Source of the DNA: Robiginitomaculum sp.
Lineage (GTDB): Bacteria; Pseudomonadota; Alphaproteobacteria; Caulobacterales; Maricaulaceae
Direction: 5' to 3'
NCBI GenBank assembly: GCA_021776565.1
Contig: JAJFFQ010000059.1
Span: forward strand, 27,875 to 91,874
Length of the DNA stretch: 64,000 nucleotides
Shown: positions 37,187 through 45,082 of the stretch, piece after piece
Position numbering within the stretch: position 1 is the stretch's first letter
Layout: every line of letters begins with the position of its first letter
Made by a program: the position numbers and the translations under genes
The notes under the pieces: model-generated
What the model was told of the DNA's origin: nothing
The model's input: only the letters and a program-made list of their open reading frames with translations
Database searches by the model: none

Positions 37187-38528
37187 TTATTTTGATGCAG
37201 AAGCCAAACAAACACGACAGGTCATTCGCCAGCTTTTGTCGGGGATGAGTGAAGGGCGTGAAGTACGTGCTTATTTGCAAAAATTCTCGGAAATGGATCG
37301 CGCCCGCTTTGCCATTATAAAGGTTGGTGGTGCCATATTGCGCGATGAAATGGACGCACTGGCCGGGGCTTTGGCATTTTTGCAAAAACTGGGGCTGGCA
37401 CCAATAATTGTGCACGGCGGCGGCCCGCAGATCGATGATGCCCTGCACGAAAAAGGCATTGAAACCCGGCGTCATGAAGGTCTGCGTATTACCTCTGATG
37501 AGGCCATGCAGGTGATTACCCACGCTTTACGCAATCTGACGCGGGATCTACTGGATGCTATCCGTACCAAGGGTGGCCATGCCACAGCCATTGGCGCGGG
37601 TGCTGTCGAGGCGAAACTGGTTGATGAAGACATGCTGGGCCGGGTTGGCGAGCCATGTGAACTTGATCTGCGCAGTATTCATGATGTTGCCAATGAAGGC
37701 TCTATCCCGGTTCTGACCTGTATTGGTGAGACAGCTGGCGGGCGTCTGGTCAATATCAATGCCGATGCGCTGGTGACGGCGTTGACACGGGAATTACAGC
37801 CACAAAAAATTATATTTCTGACAGGAACCGGTGCGATTCTGGATGGTGAGGGCAAGCCCGTTTCCTTTATTCATCTTGCCAATGACTATGACCGGCTGAT
37901 GGCGGCAGACTGGTTAAACGGCGGGATGCGCCTGAAACTTGAGCAAATCAGGACATTGCTGGCAGATTTGCCGCTTGGCGCATCTGTGGCCATTACCCGG
38001 CCCGGTGCGTTGGTCAAAGAGTTGTTCACCCATGGTGGCTCGGGTACTCTGGTGCGCCGGGGTGAGCAGATTTTGACGCACAAGAATGTGTCTGCACTGG
38101 ATAAACCAAAGCTAACCAATTTGATCGAACAGGCCTTTGGCCGCACCCTGAAAGAGGCATACTGGTCTGATTTGTCGCTTGAGCAGGCCATTGTTTCGGA
38201 GCAAACAAGGGCAGCGGCTCTGCTGACCCCACTGGATGACGCGCTTTACCTTGACAAATTTGCTGTAGCCGAAGAAGCACGCGGCGAAGGCCTTGGCGCA
38301 GCCGTTTGGGCAGAGGTGATTGGCGCTGCGCCGGTGCTCTATTGGCGCTCACGTAAAAATAATCCGTTTAATGCGTTTTATTATGGAACGGCGCAGGGTT
38401 CCGCTCAGGTGGGTGAGTGGCAGGTGTTTTGGCGCGGGACAAGCGATTGGGTACAAATCGGAAAACATATTGAGATAATTGCTGCCTTGCCACAGTCTTT
38501 TATCGATCAGGATGAGGGTAAATCGTGA
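37179..38528 (+). CDS. argBA: Bifunctional N-acetylglutamate kinase/synthase
   Basis: This is a 449-residue fusion. Residues about 45-290 form an amino-acid-kinase domain (FAIIKVGGAILRDEMDAL, PIIVHGGGPQIDDALHEKGI, VNINADALVTALTRELQPQ). Residues about 300-449 form a GNAT-type acetyltransferase domain of the vertebrate-like synthase class (LDKFAVAEEARGEGLGAAVW, LYWRSRKNNPFNAFYYGTAQ, GEWQVFWRG). The order and length match the kinase/synthase of Maricaulis and Xanthomonas. It makes and then phosphorylates N-acetylglutamate. ATG 37179 overlaps the previous gene; GTG of argC overlaps its TGA. Confidence 0.95.
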   Translation: MTDYFDAEAKQTRQVIRQLLSGMSEGREVRAYLQKFSEMDRARFAIIKVGGAILRDEMDALAGALAFLQKLGLAPIIVHGGGPQIDDALHEKGIETRRHEGLRITSDEAMQVITHALRNLTRDLLDAIRTKGGHATAIGAGAVEAKLVDEDMLGRVGEPCELDLRSIHDVANEGSIPVLTCIGETAGGRLVNINADALVTALTRELQPQKIIFLTGTGAILDGEGKPVSFIHLANDYDRLMAADWLNGGMRLKLEQIRTLLADLPLGASVAITRPGALVKELFTHGGSGTLVRRGEQILTHKNVSALDKPKLTNLIEQAFGRTLKEAYWSDLSLEQAIVSEQTRAAALLTPLDDALYLDKFAVAEEARGEGLGAAVWAEVIGAAPVLYWRSRKNNPFNAFYYGTAQGSAQVGEWQVFWRGTSDWVQIGKHIEIIAALPQSFIDQDEGKS

Positions 38529-39463
38529 GTGCCAGATACAGTATAGGCGTGATTGGCGCACGCGGATTTGTGGGCGCAGAGCTGTTGTCGTTGATCGTGG
38601 AGCATCCAGCACTGGAATTGGCCTACGCCTCCTCGCGCCAACACGCTGGCGAGGCAATAAACAGCGCGCCTGATAAGGTTTATGAAACGCTGACCCCGGC
38701 AGAAGCGGCCCGGCGGGGTGCTGATCTGGTGTTTCTGGCCCTGCCCAATGGTCTGGCGGCAGACTGGGTGAAGGTGATTGTACAGGCAGCACCCAAAACC
38801 CGCTTCATCGATATGAGCGCCGATTACCGGTTTGATCCTGACTGGGTTTATGGCTTGCCAGAACATGGACGTGATGTGTTGCGCGGCGCAAAATATATTG
38901 CCAATCCCGGGTGTTATGCCAGCGCGGCGCAGATTGCTATCGCGCCCGTGGCGGCGTTGTTATCGGCACCACCGGCGGTTTTTGGTGTATCGGGATATAG
39001 CGGTGCAGGCACAACGCCATCGCCGCGTAATGACCCAGAATTGCTTAAGGATAATTTGATACCCTATGGTTTGAGCGGACATATTCATGAACGCGAAATC
39101 AGCCACCATCTGGGCACGCCCGTGCATTTCATGCCCCATGTGGCGGCATTTTTTCGTGGACTTTCAGTCACCGTGAACCTTTGCTTCAAAACGCCTTTGG
39201 ATCAGGAAACCCTGCGTAATCTCTACGATCAGGCCTATGATAATGAGCCATTTGTCACACTGGTAGACGACGCACCACAACCGCGCGATATTGCCGGCGT
39301 GCAGGGCGCGTTAGTTGGCGGCTTTGCCTTAAGTGCAGACGGGGGGCGGGCGGTGATGGTCTGTGTGCTGGATAACCTTCTTAAAGGTGCAGCATCACAG
39401 GCCGTACAAAACCTCAACCTGGCCGTTGGTCTTGAAGAAACCACAGGACTTGCACCTTCATAG
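38525..39463 (+). CDS. argC: N-acetyl-gamma-glutamyl-phosphate reductase
   Basis: This 312-residue NADPH enzyme follows the kinase in arginine synthesis. The nucleotide fold is GVIGARGFVGAELLSLIVEH, the catalytic Cys is in NPGCYASAAQIAIAPV, and the His-containing HEREISHHLGTPVHFMPHVA stretch is typical. It starts at GTG inside the argBA stop (GTGA), so the two are translationally coupled. The remaining arginine genes (carbamoyltransferase, argD, argG, argH) are not in this window. Confidence 0.95.
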   Translation: MSARYSIGVIGARGFVGAELLSLIVEHPALELAYASSRQHAGEAINSAPDKVYETLTPAEAARRGADLVFLALPNGLAADWVKVIVQAAPKTRFIDMSADYRFDPDWVYGLPEHGRDVLRGAKYIANPGCYASAAQIAIAPVAALLSAPPAVFGVSGYSGAGTTPSPRNDPELLKDNLIPYGLSGHIHEREISHHLGTPVHFMPHVAAFFRGLSVTVNLCFKTPLDQETLRNLYDQAYDNEPFVTLVDDAPQPRDIAGVQGALVGGFALSADGGRAVMVCVLDNLLKGAASQAVQNLNLAVGLEETTGLAPS

Positions 39464-39524
39464 TGACTAATCAGACTGAATTCAAAAAACAAAAGCTGCA
39501 GACAATTTGTCCCATAGGTCAGGC

Positions 39525-39530
39525 TTGACA
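39525..39530 (+). promoter_or_regulatory. Possible -35 box before the exported operon
   Basis: A consensus TTGACA lies 60 bases after the argC stop. The -10 position (about 39547) overlaps the left arm of a 25-base palindrome and is weak (AAATCC), so a promoter here would need an activator or be regulated by whatever binds the palindrome. Confidence 0.3.
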
Positions 39531-39541
39531 TTACGTGCTAG

Positions 39542-39566
39542 AGTGCAAATCCACGTGATTTGCACT
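39542..39566. promoter_or_regulatory. 25-base palindrome, candidate operator
   Basis: AGTGCAAATC and GATTTGCACT are perfect 10-base arms around CACGT. The palindrome sits 11 bases after a TTGACA and directly abuts the next palindromic element. It could be an operator, an RNA hairpin at the end of the argC message, or the terminal part of the adjacent element. Confidence 0.45.
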
Positions 39567-39833
39567 AGGGTTCAAACCCATTCAAATCGTTTAATTTCAT
39601 GCCCTTGGGGAGTATTGAATGGAAGATAACAAATGCAGGAAAGGCCGGTGGCCTTTGTCTGGCTTGTTTTCGACAGACGATGCTTCCCAAGGGCACCTGA
39701 AGGCGAGGCAGGTTTGTTGCTTAAATACGTCAAAACGTCTTGAAAATACACCATATTTCCTGCACCCTTTCTCCTGCTTAATCAACAAACCTGCTCTCGT
39801 GAAATCAATAATTTGAATGAGTTTGAACCCTAG
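39565..39833. mobile_element. 269-base palindromic element with 23-base terminal inverted repeats (MITE-like)
   Basis: The ends read CTAGGGTTCAAACCCATTCA+AAT and, in reverse complement, CTAGGGTTCAAACTCATTCA+AAT, with one mismatch. The innermost candidate target duplication is TA or CTAG. Inside are nested stems: 39600-39609 with 39686-39695 (10/10), 39640-39646 with 39650-39656 (7/7), 39657-39661 with 39674-39678, 39708-39724 with 39778-39794 (16/17), and a crossing 9-base pair 39634-39642 with 39756-39764. No coding capacity. The right end lies nine bases before the start of the exported operon. It may be a non-autonomous transposable element, a structured leader RNA, or both. Confidence 0.6.
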
Positions 39834-39842
39834 GGACTGAAT

Positions 39843-40574
39843 ATGCGCATACCTTTAAAAGGTCTGGTTTTGGTTTGGGGTATTGCCCTTGCCATTGTTC
39901 TTGTTTCGCCACTGGTTTTGGAAACTGTTGGCGGTGGTGGCGAAGCCCATGCTGGCAAGAAAAAAGCCAAAAAAATCAAGGCACCTAGTGTAAAGAAACG
40001 GCCAAGCCTGTCGTTTCGCCCAGGGGTTTCGCGACAAAGCCCAAAATATCAAGGCAAAGTTGGTGTTTTACAACTTCGTGATCGCCGGGGTTTCAAATTT
40101 TATGGTGGTTCAGATGCGTTCTTCAAGGAACCAACAATGGAGGCGCTGAATAACGCTCTCTATCTTGGTACAAAATCCGGTCGCGCTTTTACCCAGGTGA
40201 TGCAGGTTCCTGTGAAACCTGGCTCCAGAATGACCCGTGACGAGCTAAAAGCAATCGCACAACAATATGGTTTAGATTATATTTTACTAACCGATTTGAC
40301 CATTTTTACCATGCTGCGTGAAAAAATGGTGGCCAGGAAAAAGGGTATGGACTTCACTGTGAAAGTTCGCTTTGGGCTGTTTGCTCAACTGATAGACCCG
40401 CAAAGCGGGGCCATTTTGTGGGCTGAACCGGTGGTACGCGAAATGGGCCAGCTAAACGCCACAAAAAAAGTCAGGGCAGATGCCTATGGTGATAGCGCCA
40501 ATAACGCTGTGAAAACAGTCTTGATAGACATGGCGACTTCGATGCACGCCATAGGTTTACAGGTTAGACAATGA
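39843..40574 (+). CDS. Exported operon protein 1, CsgG/LpoB-like fold suspected
   Basis: This 243-residue protein has a signal peptide (VWGIALAIVLVSPLVLETV, cleavage near AHA), then a very basic stretch (KKKAKKIKAPSVKKRP). The core KVGVLQLRDRRGF, LKAIAQQYGLDYILLTDLTI and FGLFAQLIDPQSGAILWAEP has the strand/helix order seen in CsgG- or LpoB-like periplasmic proteins, where a VLQF strand and a final AxLID-x-x-TGxI strand are typical. That assignment is inference. GGGA in the ribosome site is at the edge of the palindromic element. Its last four bases overlap the next gene (ATGA). Confidence 0.7.
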   Translation: MRIPLKGLVLVWGIALAIVLVSPLVLETVGGGGEAHAGKKKAKKIKAPSVKKRPSLSFRPGVSRQSPKYQGKVGVLQLRDRRGFKFYGGSDAFFKEPTMEALNNALYLGTKSGRAFTQVMQVPVKPGSRMTRDELKAIAQQYGLDYILLTDLTIFTMLREKMVARKKGMDFTVKVRFGLFAQLIDPQSGAILWAEPVVREMGQLNATKKVRADAYGDSANNAVKTVLIDMATSMHAIGLQVRQ

Positions 40575-41149
40575 AGCACCTGTTTAGCATTTTCACCCTC
40601 TGCGTTTTAACGCTTGCTATCGCTGCCCCCTTACAGGCCAAGGACAAGTTTCTGAAATCTAAAGGACAGGAGCTTGGCTATCGCGAAGCAGGTTCTTTTG
40701 CCAATAATGCTGAAAAGCGAGACATAATGGTTGGCGCGGAATTTTTGTCCAAATCCGAGCAAAAACGCCTGCTAGGCGACCAGAGCAGCAAATTTGCCGT
40801 GCTGGAAGTTGCCATTTCCAATAATAGTCGCTTTCGCCTTTATGTGAACGATATCGCTCTTGTTGACGGTGGCAACCAAATGGTTCTTGAAGACGTAAGT
40901 CTGGACGATGTTGCCAAGGCTACCGGCCCGTCTGGAAGTGGCAATAAAAATGCCATGCGACTTTCAATCCTGCGAAACAATCTGATTGATAAAAGCCTGC
41001 AAGCCAGTGTGGTTTTGCCTGGTGAAACTATTCAGGGGCTGGTTTTTGCGCGTAACAAGGGTCGAGGGCAAGGGCTTGAACTGCGTGTTGATATTCAAAA
41101 CCTGAAACGACTTGTCTATCTGGATGTTGTGGTGCCACTAGATCAATGA
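40571..41149 (+). CDS. Exported operon protein 2
   Basis: This is a 192-residue protein with a clear signal peptide (IFTLCVLTLAIAAPLQAKD). The mature part looks beta-rich: SSKFAVLEVAISNNSRFRLY, DIALVDGGNQMVLEDVSLDD and SVVLPGETIQGLVFARNKG, ending with LELRVDIQNLKRLVYLDVVV. This pattern resembles immunoglobulin-like periplasmic domains that extend loops for binding, but no family was recognised. It starts inside the stop of protein 1 and its own stop overlaps the start of protein 3, so the three are made together. Confidence 0.72.
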   Translation: MKHLFSIFTLCVLTLAIAAPLQAKDKFLKSKGQELGYREAGSFANNAEKRDIMVGAEFLSKSEQKRLLGDQSSKFAVLEVAISNNSRFRLYVNDIALVDGGNQMVLEDVSLDDVAKATGPSGSGNKNAMRLSILRNNLIDKSLQASVVLPGETIQGLVFARNKGRGQGLELRVDIQNLKRLVYLDVVVPLDQ

Positions 41150-43401
41150 GTGATTCAAAAATAAATTCTGACAACACAATAATCACCCTTGTTTCACTGG
41201 TAATGTTGTTGGTGGCTGGCCCGCTAAGCGCCATTGCCCAAACGTGTACGCTGGATACCAGTGACGCCAGATTTCAGGCCGAAGTCTATAAACTGGCGGC
41301 CAGAAACAGTGAGCCACGCAAGGCCTTTGATGGTTTCAAGGAGTATTTTGGCCTGAGTAAAACAGCCCTGGATCTGGTTGATAACTTACAGGTAGGAAAA
41401 TTTACCAGGGAGCTTCAATTCATTCAGGCCTGGCATGAACCAAACAAGGTGGTGGCGTTGAATACATCCAGTGCCAATTTCAGCCGCTGGAAAGTGAAAA
41501 TTGGCCCTGGAGGAACGCCGCCCGGTCTGGTTTCCAAGACAGTCGAGGTTTTTGGAATTGTAGGTCATACATTGACGGGGCTGTCTCTGGCAGTGAATGC
41601 CTATGATGCGTTTAGTGGTGACGATAGTGCATCAAAAGCTGCCGCTGTTGACATTTATAAAACCAGTCAGGGGCTATTAGCCGCAAAATACGGCACACAA
41701 TCTTTCTCGCTGGCTATGGTTGGTGTGGGGTTTATGGACTATGCCCTGAACAAGTATATGAAGACGGCTTACGTCAAATATGAGGATTACTGGTGGGTGG
41801 GTTATTCTACCTATCTCAACCGTACATATTCCCGGGCCAGTTGGGCCAAGCTGTATCAAACCCGGGGCCAGGCCGGTGTTGATGCGCGTCTGCGTGAGTT
41901 TTGGGCTGATCCGTACCTTAATGTTGGCACAAATAACCAGGGTAAATTGCGGGCCATGGCCAATGATGCGCTGGCATCGGCGACCTATCCTGAACCATTT
42001 GCGGCGCGTTATATGAGCGAGGCTCTGGTGCCGCGCCTGAATTTTTATTTTAAGGAAAAAGCCGAAGAAGCCCGCATCGATTTTGAAATTCTTCTGGATC
42101 AAAAATGTGATCTTCTTGCCAGAGAAATAGTCAAGCTGAGAGACCTGGAAAAGACAATCATGGCTGCCCGCGTGGAAATGGCAAAACGCGCCAAGGAGAA
42201 AGAAGAAAAAGACAAGGAGGATGAGGAAAAAACTGTAGAAGAAGCAAAAGGGAATGACGAGGATGTTGCTGGGGAAGGCGCAGAAGATGAGCAAATTGAT
42301 CTGGCCAACAGTGAGGAAATTGATGATGCAGACTGGAATGAATTTCTGGAATTTTTAAGTGACAGCATGGAGGCCGATGAAGAGGACAACACGAGTGCGG
42401 ATGTCCCCGATGAAATTGGTTCTGGTGAGATTGTCAATGAAACAGACATAATTGATGTCGGGAATGATGATGCTGAGGATGCTGAATACGATGATGCCAG
42501 CGATGGACAGGAACAGGAAGGCGAAGATCAGGAGCCTTCATTCGATGGCCTTGAACTTGAAGGCACGCCCGGCGGCGTTACCGACCAATCCGAATGGGAT
42601 GACATAGAAGCAGAGGCCGATGCAAACCCGCAAGACTATGAAGATGAGGACATAGATACGACCGAAGAAGAGATAGATGACTGGGATACCATAGATGAGG
42701 TAGATGACACGCTTTATGGTGCCGATGAGGGCCGGATCAATGCAGTGCGAGACCAGATGGCCGGGCAAGTCGATGCAGATGCAGGGCGCATTGATGCCGG
42801 AGCGCGCCGGGATTTTGCCGACATAGAAGCTGAACGCGAACGGCGGCGCATACAAAAAGCCAAGGAGCGGGCGGAATTTGCCGCAGGTATGCAAGCACTG
42901 GCACAAGGCCTGACAGAGATGCAACAGGCCGTGCAGCAAAAAAACAACTCATTCAATCAAGTAACTTCGGGTACAACATATACCCCGACCAAACCGAATC
43001 CGGGACTTTCCGGCGCACTTAAATCCTGTGAACAAAATCTGATGAGCAGGGCCAATTTTCCGATTACTGACCCTTATGTGGCGCGCGCCATGTGCCAAAA
43101 AAGTGGTGGCAAGCCGCCACCCGTACCACAGTATTCTGCGCCGCCACGGGTACCAACCAAACCAGCTCCGGGGCTGTCATATTCTCAAAGTGGTAGCCAG
43201 AGCACTGGCGGCGGCGATCAATGCATGGCTGTGGCCAAAGGTTCCAAGAATCCCAAACGCTGGGGGGCATGTTGCCGTGCGGGCGGCGAAATGCGCTATA
43301 ACGCCTTTTCTGCGCCAAATGGGCGTGTTGGGATTTCCGCGTACCGGTGCATGCAAAAAGGCAAACCGGACGAGGGAAAATATATGATTGATATTGATTA
43401 G
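41146..43401 (+). CDS. Exported operon protein 3, large acidic protein
   Basis: This is a 751-residue protein. The N-terminal hydrophobic stretch TLVSLVMLLVAGPLSAIAQ is a likely signal peptide. Residues 30-320 are a helical domain with Gly/Ala-rich segments (GIVGHTLTGLSLAVNAYDAF, GFMDYALNKYMKTAYVKYED). A charged coiled coil follows (VEMAKRAKEKEEKDKEDEEK). Residues about 370-530 are extremely acidic, full of Asp and Glu. A second coiled coil (AERERRRIQKAKERAEFAAG), a Pro-rich linker (GGKPPPVPQYSAPPRVPTKP) and a Cys-containing C-terminal domain (WGACCRAGGEMRYNAF) complete it. The acidic region could bind calcium or basic partners such as the Lys-rich start of protein 1. No family was recognised. 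Confidence 0.78.
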   Translation: MSDSKINSDNTIITLVSLVMLLVAGPLSAIAQTCTLDTSDARFQAEVYKLAARNSEPRKAFDGFKEYFGLSKTALDLVDNLQVGKFTRELQFIQAWHEPNKVVALNTSSANFSRWKVKIGPGGTPPGLVSKTVEVFGIVGHTLTGLSLAVNAYDAFSGDDSASKAAAVDIYKTSQGLLAAKYGTQSFSLAMVGVGFMDYALNKYMKTAYVKYEDYWWVGYSTYLNRTYSRASWAKLYQTRGQAGVDARLREFWADPYLNVGTNNQGKLRAMANDALASATYPEPFAARYMSEALVPRLNFYFKEKAEEARIDFEILLDQKCDLLAREIVKLRDLEKTIMAARVEMAKRAKEKEEKDKEDEEKTVEEAKGNDEDVAGEGAEDEQIDLANSEEIDDADWNEFLEFLSDSMEADEEDNTSADVPDEIGSGEIVNETDIIDVGNDDAEDAEYDDASDGQEQEGEDQEPSFDGLELEGTPGGVTDQSEWDDIEAEADANPQDYEDEDIDTTEEEIDDWDTIDEVDDTLYGADEGRINAVRDQMAGQVDADAGRIDAGARRDFADIEAERERRRIQKAKERAEFAAGMQALAQGLTEMQQAVQQKNNSFNQVTSGTTYTPTKPNPGLSGALKSCEQNLMSRANFPITDPYVARAMCQKSGGKPPPVPQYSAPPRVPTKPAPGLSYSQSGSQSTGGGDQCMAVAKGSKNPKRWGACCRAGGEMRYNAFSAPNGRVGISAYRCMQKGKPDEGKYMIDID

Positions 43402-43419
43402 GCTCAGGCACTTCCAACC

Positions 43420-43536
43420 TGTCATTACCCGGTTTATCCGGGTAATCCAGTTTTCCTGTTGTCCTATCGCGTGCGCTTTTGAGGACGGATATTTTCACTT
43501 CATATCTGGATTGCCCGAACACGTTGGGCAATGACA
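43420..43536. repeat. Composite palindromic repeat, TGTCATT/GGATTGCCCG family, copy 2
   Basis: TGTCATTACCCGGTTTATCC plus GGGTAATCCAG (43420-43450) and CTGGATTGCCCGAACACGTT plus GGGCAATGACA (43506-43536) are facing hairpins separated by 55 bases. This is the same design as 12870-12949. It separates convergent genes and could serve as a two-way terminator. Confidence 0.8.
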
Positions 43537-43582
43537 AATTGGCGGGTACGATGGAACGTTTTTGTGGTGCTGACAATCAAGC

Positions 43583-45082
43583 TCAGGCACCAAACACACG
43601 CGGAACAATCATTATGGCCACAACAAACAGTAACGCAATGGCCACCAGATTGAGCAAAAATCCGGCGCGGGCCATTTGCGGGATGGAGACCAGGTTTGAG
43701 CTGAACGCAATGGCATTTGGCGGGGTGGCGATGGGCAACATGAAGGCGCAACTGGCCGCCAGGGTGACCGGCACGGCCAGCAACAACACATCCTGATCCA
43801 GCCGCAAAGCCAACGCCGCCATAACCGGCAGGAACGTCGCCGTAGTGGCAAGGTTGCTGGTCAGCTCGGTCAGGAAAATCACCAACACTGTGGCCCCAAG
43901 AACCAGAAGGGAAAAATGGATAAGGCCCAGACCGCTTAGCGCATTGCCCAGCCATACTGCCAGCCCAGAACTGGAAACCGCCGCCGCAAGACTTAAACCG
44001 CCCCCGAACAGCAATAAAATGCCCCAGGGAAGCCGTGCCGCCTGTTCCCAGGTCAGTAGTGTGCGCTGATCCTTGTCGCCACTAGGTACAACGAAGGTCA
44101 GCACAGCGGCAAAAAGGGCGAAGCCAGCATCTGACAGGCCAGTAATACCCGTTATCGCTGTTATCTGTTTACGAAACGCCCAGGCAAGGGCCAGGGCGAT
44201 AAATATCAAGGCTATGCGTATTTGTGGCGTGGTTATTGGGCCAAGTTCTTGCCTCAAATCTTGCAAATGTTCACTTGTTTTTGCGGTTGCGACAAAATTC
44301 ACGGGATAGGCAATGCAGGTCAGCACCAGCCAGCCTAATGGCAAAAGAACAATGCTGACCGGAACACCGACCATCATCCATTGGGCAAAGCCGATTTCAT
44401 AGCCCAGATTATCTTGCATGAACCCCACAAGAATGGCATTGGGCGGGGTACCAATCGGGGTTGCAACCCCGCCAATCGTTGCGCCATAGGCCAGGCCCAA
44501 TACCATGGTTATGGCGAAATTGCGTTTTTGAATTTCCGTGAGGTTATCAACGGAGTCGATAACAACAACGATGATCGACATGGCAATGGGCAGCAACATC
44601 AAGCTGGTCGAGGTGTTTGAAATCCACATGCTGAGCAAGGCCGCAGCAACCATGATGCCGCCAACCAGCGCCCGGGCATGTGTGCCGGCAAAGCGAAAAA
44701 TTTCCAAAGCAATGCGCTTGTGTAAATCCCATCGCTCAATAGTCAGGGCGACGATAAAACCACCCATGAATAAAAAGATGATCGGGTTGGCAAAGGGTGC
44801 CGCACTGGTGCGGATGTCGCTGATTCCCAAAAGAGGAAAGAAGATGAGCGGCAAGAGCGCGGTAGCTGCAAATGGCACGGCTTCGCTGGCCCACCATATG
44901 GCCATCCAGGCAGCCATGGCCGCCGTGTTGCGTCCGACAATACCAAGGTCTTCTGGCGCAAAAAACAGACCGAGCAAGAGGGCTGTCACTGGCCCGGCAA
45001 CAAGACCAAAATTTTGGTATACTTGCCGCCCACTGGATGCAGATTGTGCCAAGACTAGCCAGCCTTTGTATCGGCAATCCAC
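43583..45082 (-). CDS. SLC13/DASS-family sodium-coupled anion transporter
   Basis: This 499-residue membrane protein has about twelve hydrophobic segments. The two substrate/sodium signature regions are SNTSTSLMLLPIAMSIIVVV and SNLATTATFLPVMAALALRL, followed by ATPPNAIAFSSNLV. These identify the divalent-anion/sodium symporter group, which carries dicarboxylates or sulfate. The GTG start at 45082 overlaps the upstream DUF885 gene by 28 bases; a TTG at codon 11 is a possible alternative. Substrate is undetermined. Confidence 0.9.
   Translation of the reverse strand: MDCRYKGWLVLAQSASSGRQVYQNFGLVAGPVTALLLGLFFAPEDLGIVGRNTAAMAAWMAIWWASEAVPFAATALLPLIFFPLLGISDIRTSAAPFANPIIFLFMGGFIVALTIERWDLHKRIALEIFRFAGTHARALVGGIMVAAALLSMWISNTSTSLMLLPIAMSIIVVVIDSVDNLTEIQKRNFAITMVLGLAYGATIGGVATPIGTPPNAILVGFMQDNLGYEIGFAQWMMVGVPVSIVLLPLGWLVLTCIAYPVNFVATAKTSEHLQDLRQELGPITTPQIRIALIFIALALAWAFRKQITAITGITGLSDAGFALFAAVLTFVVPSGDKDQRTLLTWEQAARLPWGILLLFGGGLSLAAAVSSSGLAVWLGNALSGLGLIHFSLLVLGATVLVIFLTELTSNLATTATFLPVMAALALRLDQDVLLLAVPVTLAASCAFMLPIATPPNAIAFSSNLVSIPQMARAGFLLNLVAIALLFVVAIMIVPRVFGA

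Noticed and set aside
39601..39816. Protein-coding frames inside the palindromic element
   Set aside because: The open frames on both strands mirror each other because of the inverted repeats and lack ribosome sites.
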